6,775 nucleotides of DNA, from positions 1 through 6,775 of the forward strand of contig JAHEXO010000126.1 of NCBI GenBank assembly GCA_023252065.1, read 5' to 3'. A program made the position numbers and the translations under genes. The DNA comes from Nocardioides sp. Lineage in GTDB: Bacteria; Actinomycetota; Actinomycetes; Propionibacteriales; Nocardioidaceae. Numbering within the stretch: position 1 is the stretch's first letter; each line of letters starts with the position of its first letter. The notes beneath the pieces are model-generated. The model searched no databases and was not told where the DNA came from. It saw only the letters and a list, made by a program, of their open reading frames with translations. Below, piece after piece: positions 6,280 through 6,775 of this stretch.

Positions 6280-6775
6280 GTGAGTGTCCTTCGATTCCGC
6301 GGCCCGGTCCTGCCCGACGGTGAGCCCCGTGACCTCTACGTCGTCGACGGTCGGGTCACCCTCGAGCCACAGCCCGGCGCCGAGACCGCCGCCGAGGGCT
6401 GGATCGTGCCCGGCCTCGTCGACGCGCACTGCCACATCGGGCTCGACGGCCACGGTGCGGTGGACGACGCCACCACCGAGGAGCAGGCGTTGGCCGACCG
6501 CGACGCCGGGGCGCTCCTGCTGCGCGACTGCGGCTCGCCCGCCGACACCCGCTGGGTCCACGACCGCGACGACCTGCCGCGGCTGATCCGGTGCGGTCGA
6601 CACCTGGCCCGCACGCGGCGCTACATCCGCAACTTCGCCCACGAGGTCGAGCCCGCAGACCTCGTCGCCCACGTCGCCGCGGAGGCGAAGGGCGGCGACG
6701 GGTGGGTGAAGCTGGTGGGTGACTGGATCTCCCGCGACACCGGCGACCTCGCCCCGTCGTTCCCGGCCGAGACCT
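6280..6775 (+). CDS. Metal-dependent amidohydrolase family protein, N-terminal part (3' end outside window)
   Basis: This reading frame is open from GTG 6280 to the right edge and shows 165 residues. It starts with the small N-terminal strand region of cyclic amidohydrolases (VLRFRGPVLPDGEPRDLYVVDGRV in part), then WIVPGLVDAHCHIGLDG with the metal-binding HxH pair His50 and His52. LLLRDCGSP (79-87) fits the strand after the first barrel helix. WVKLVGDW (142-149) contains Lys144, the likely carbamylated lysine that bridges two metals in imidazolonepropionase- or Xaa-Pro-dipeptidase-like members. Such enzymes hydrolyse C-N bonds in cyclic or peptide-like substrates in the cytoplasm; the substrate here cannot be told. 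The two later histidines and the final Asp of the active site lie beyond the window. It is divergent from the GtrA-like gene. In many actinobacteria a gene of this kind stands near ffh and rpsP, which fits the location. Confidence 0.88.
   Translation, partial: MSVLRFRGPVLPDGEPRDLYVVDGRVTLEPQPGAETAAEGWIVPGLVDAHCHIGLDGHGAVDDATTEEQALADRDAGALLLRDCGSPADTRWVHDRDDLPRLIRCGRHLARTRRYIRNFAHEVEPADLVAHVAAEAKGGDGWVKLVGDWISRDTGDLAPSFPAET

Noticed and set aside
4735..6672. 645-codon open frame on the minus strand through the GtrA-like and ROK genes
   Set aside because: It is a shadow frame produced by high GC. It overlaps two well-supported genes in other frames, has no family motifs and is full of Arg/Pro/Ala runs.

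Overview
The window is very GC-rich, with strong G/C third positions, GTG and TTG starts, and actinobacterial versions of several proteins. It most resembles a chromosomal stretch from a Nocardioides-like member of the Propionibacteriales; that genus assignment is inference. All the protein-coding genes look intact and native. I see no insertion sequence, phage gene, CRISPR array, tRNA or rRNA, and no stretch above 300 bases lacks a gene.

Layout, left to right. (1) Bases 2-856, plus strand: the C-terminal 284 residues of GlnD, the PII-protein nucleotidyltransferase, with two ACT domains. Its stop codon lies in a long inverted repeat. (2) 1034-2596, plus: ffh, the SRP GTPase, starting at a TTG with a good Shine-Dalgarno. 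It is followed after 7 bases by 2604-2966, a 120-residue PIN/NYN-like protein of unknown role, probably in the same operon. (3) 2986-3372, plus: a small secreted lipoprotein. (4) 3413-4288, plus: an AlkA-type HhH DNA glycosylase with Glu where the catalytic Asp is expected. (5) 4320-5486, minus: a ROK-family repressor, convergent with the glycosylase across two overlapping, mutually exclusive hairpins. (6) 5556-6185, minus: a four-helix GtrA-family membrane protein. (7) 6280 to the right edge, plus: the N-terminal 165 residues of a metal-dependent amidohydrolase, divergent from gtrA.

The genes do not form one pathway. glnD belongs to nitrogen control (usually amtB-glnK-glnD in actinobacteria) and ffh to membrane protein targeting. 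The rest is a mixture of repair, envelope and regulatory genes.

The most noticeable signals are regulatory. Four genes have a TANNNT -10 hexamer 6-8 bases before the start codon, the layout of leaderless transcripts, whereas ffh has a promoter, a short leader and a Shine-Dalgarno. Palindromes sit at or near the -35 region of three of these promoters; the one before the ROK gene looks like an autoregulatory operator. I found no convincing new multi-gene system. The better leads are the ffh-coupled PIN-like protein, the Asp-to-Glu glycosylase and the ROK operator.
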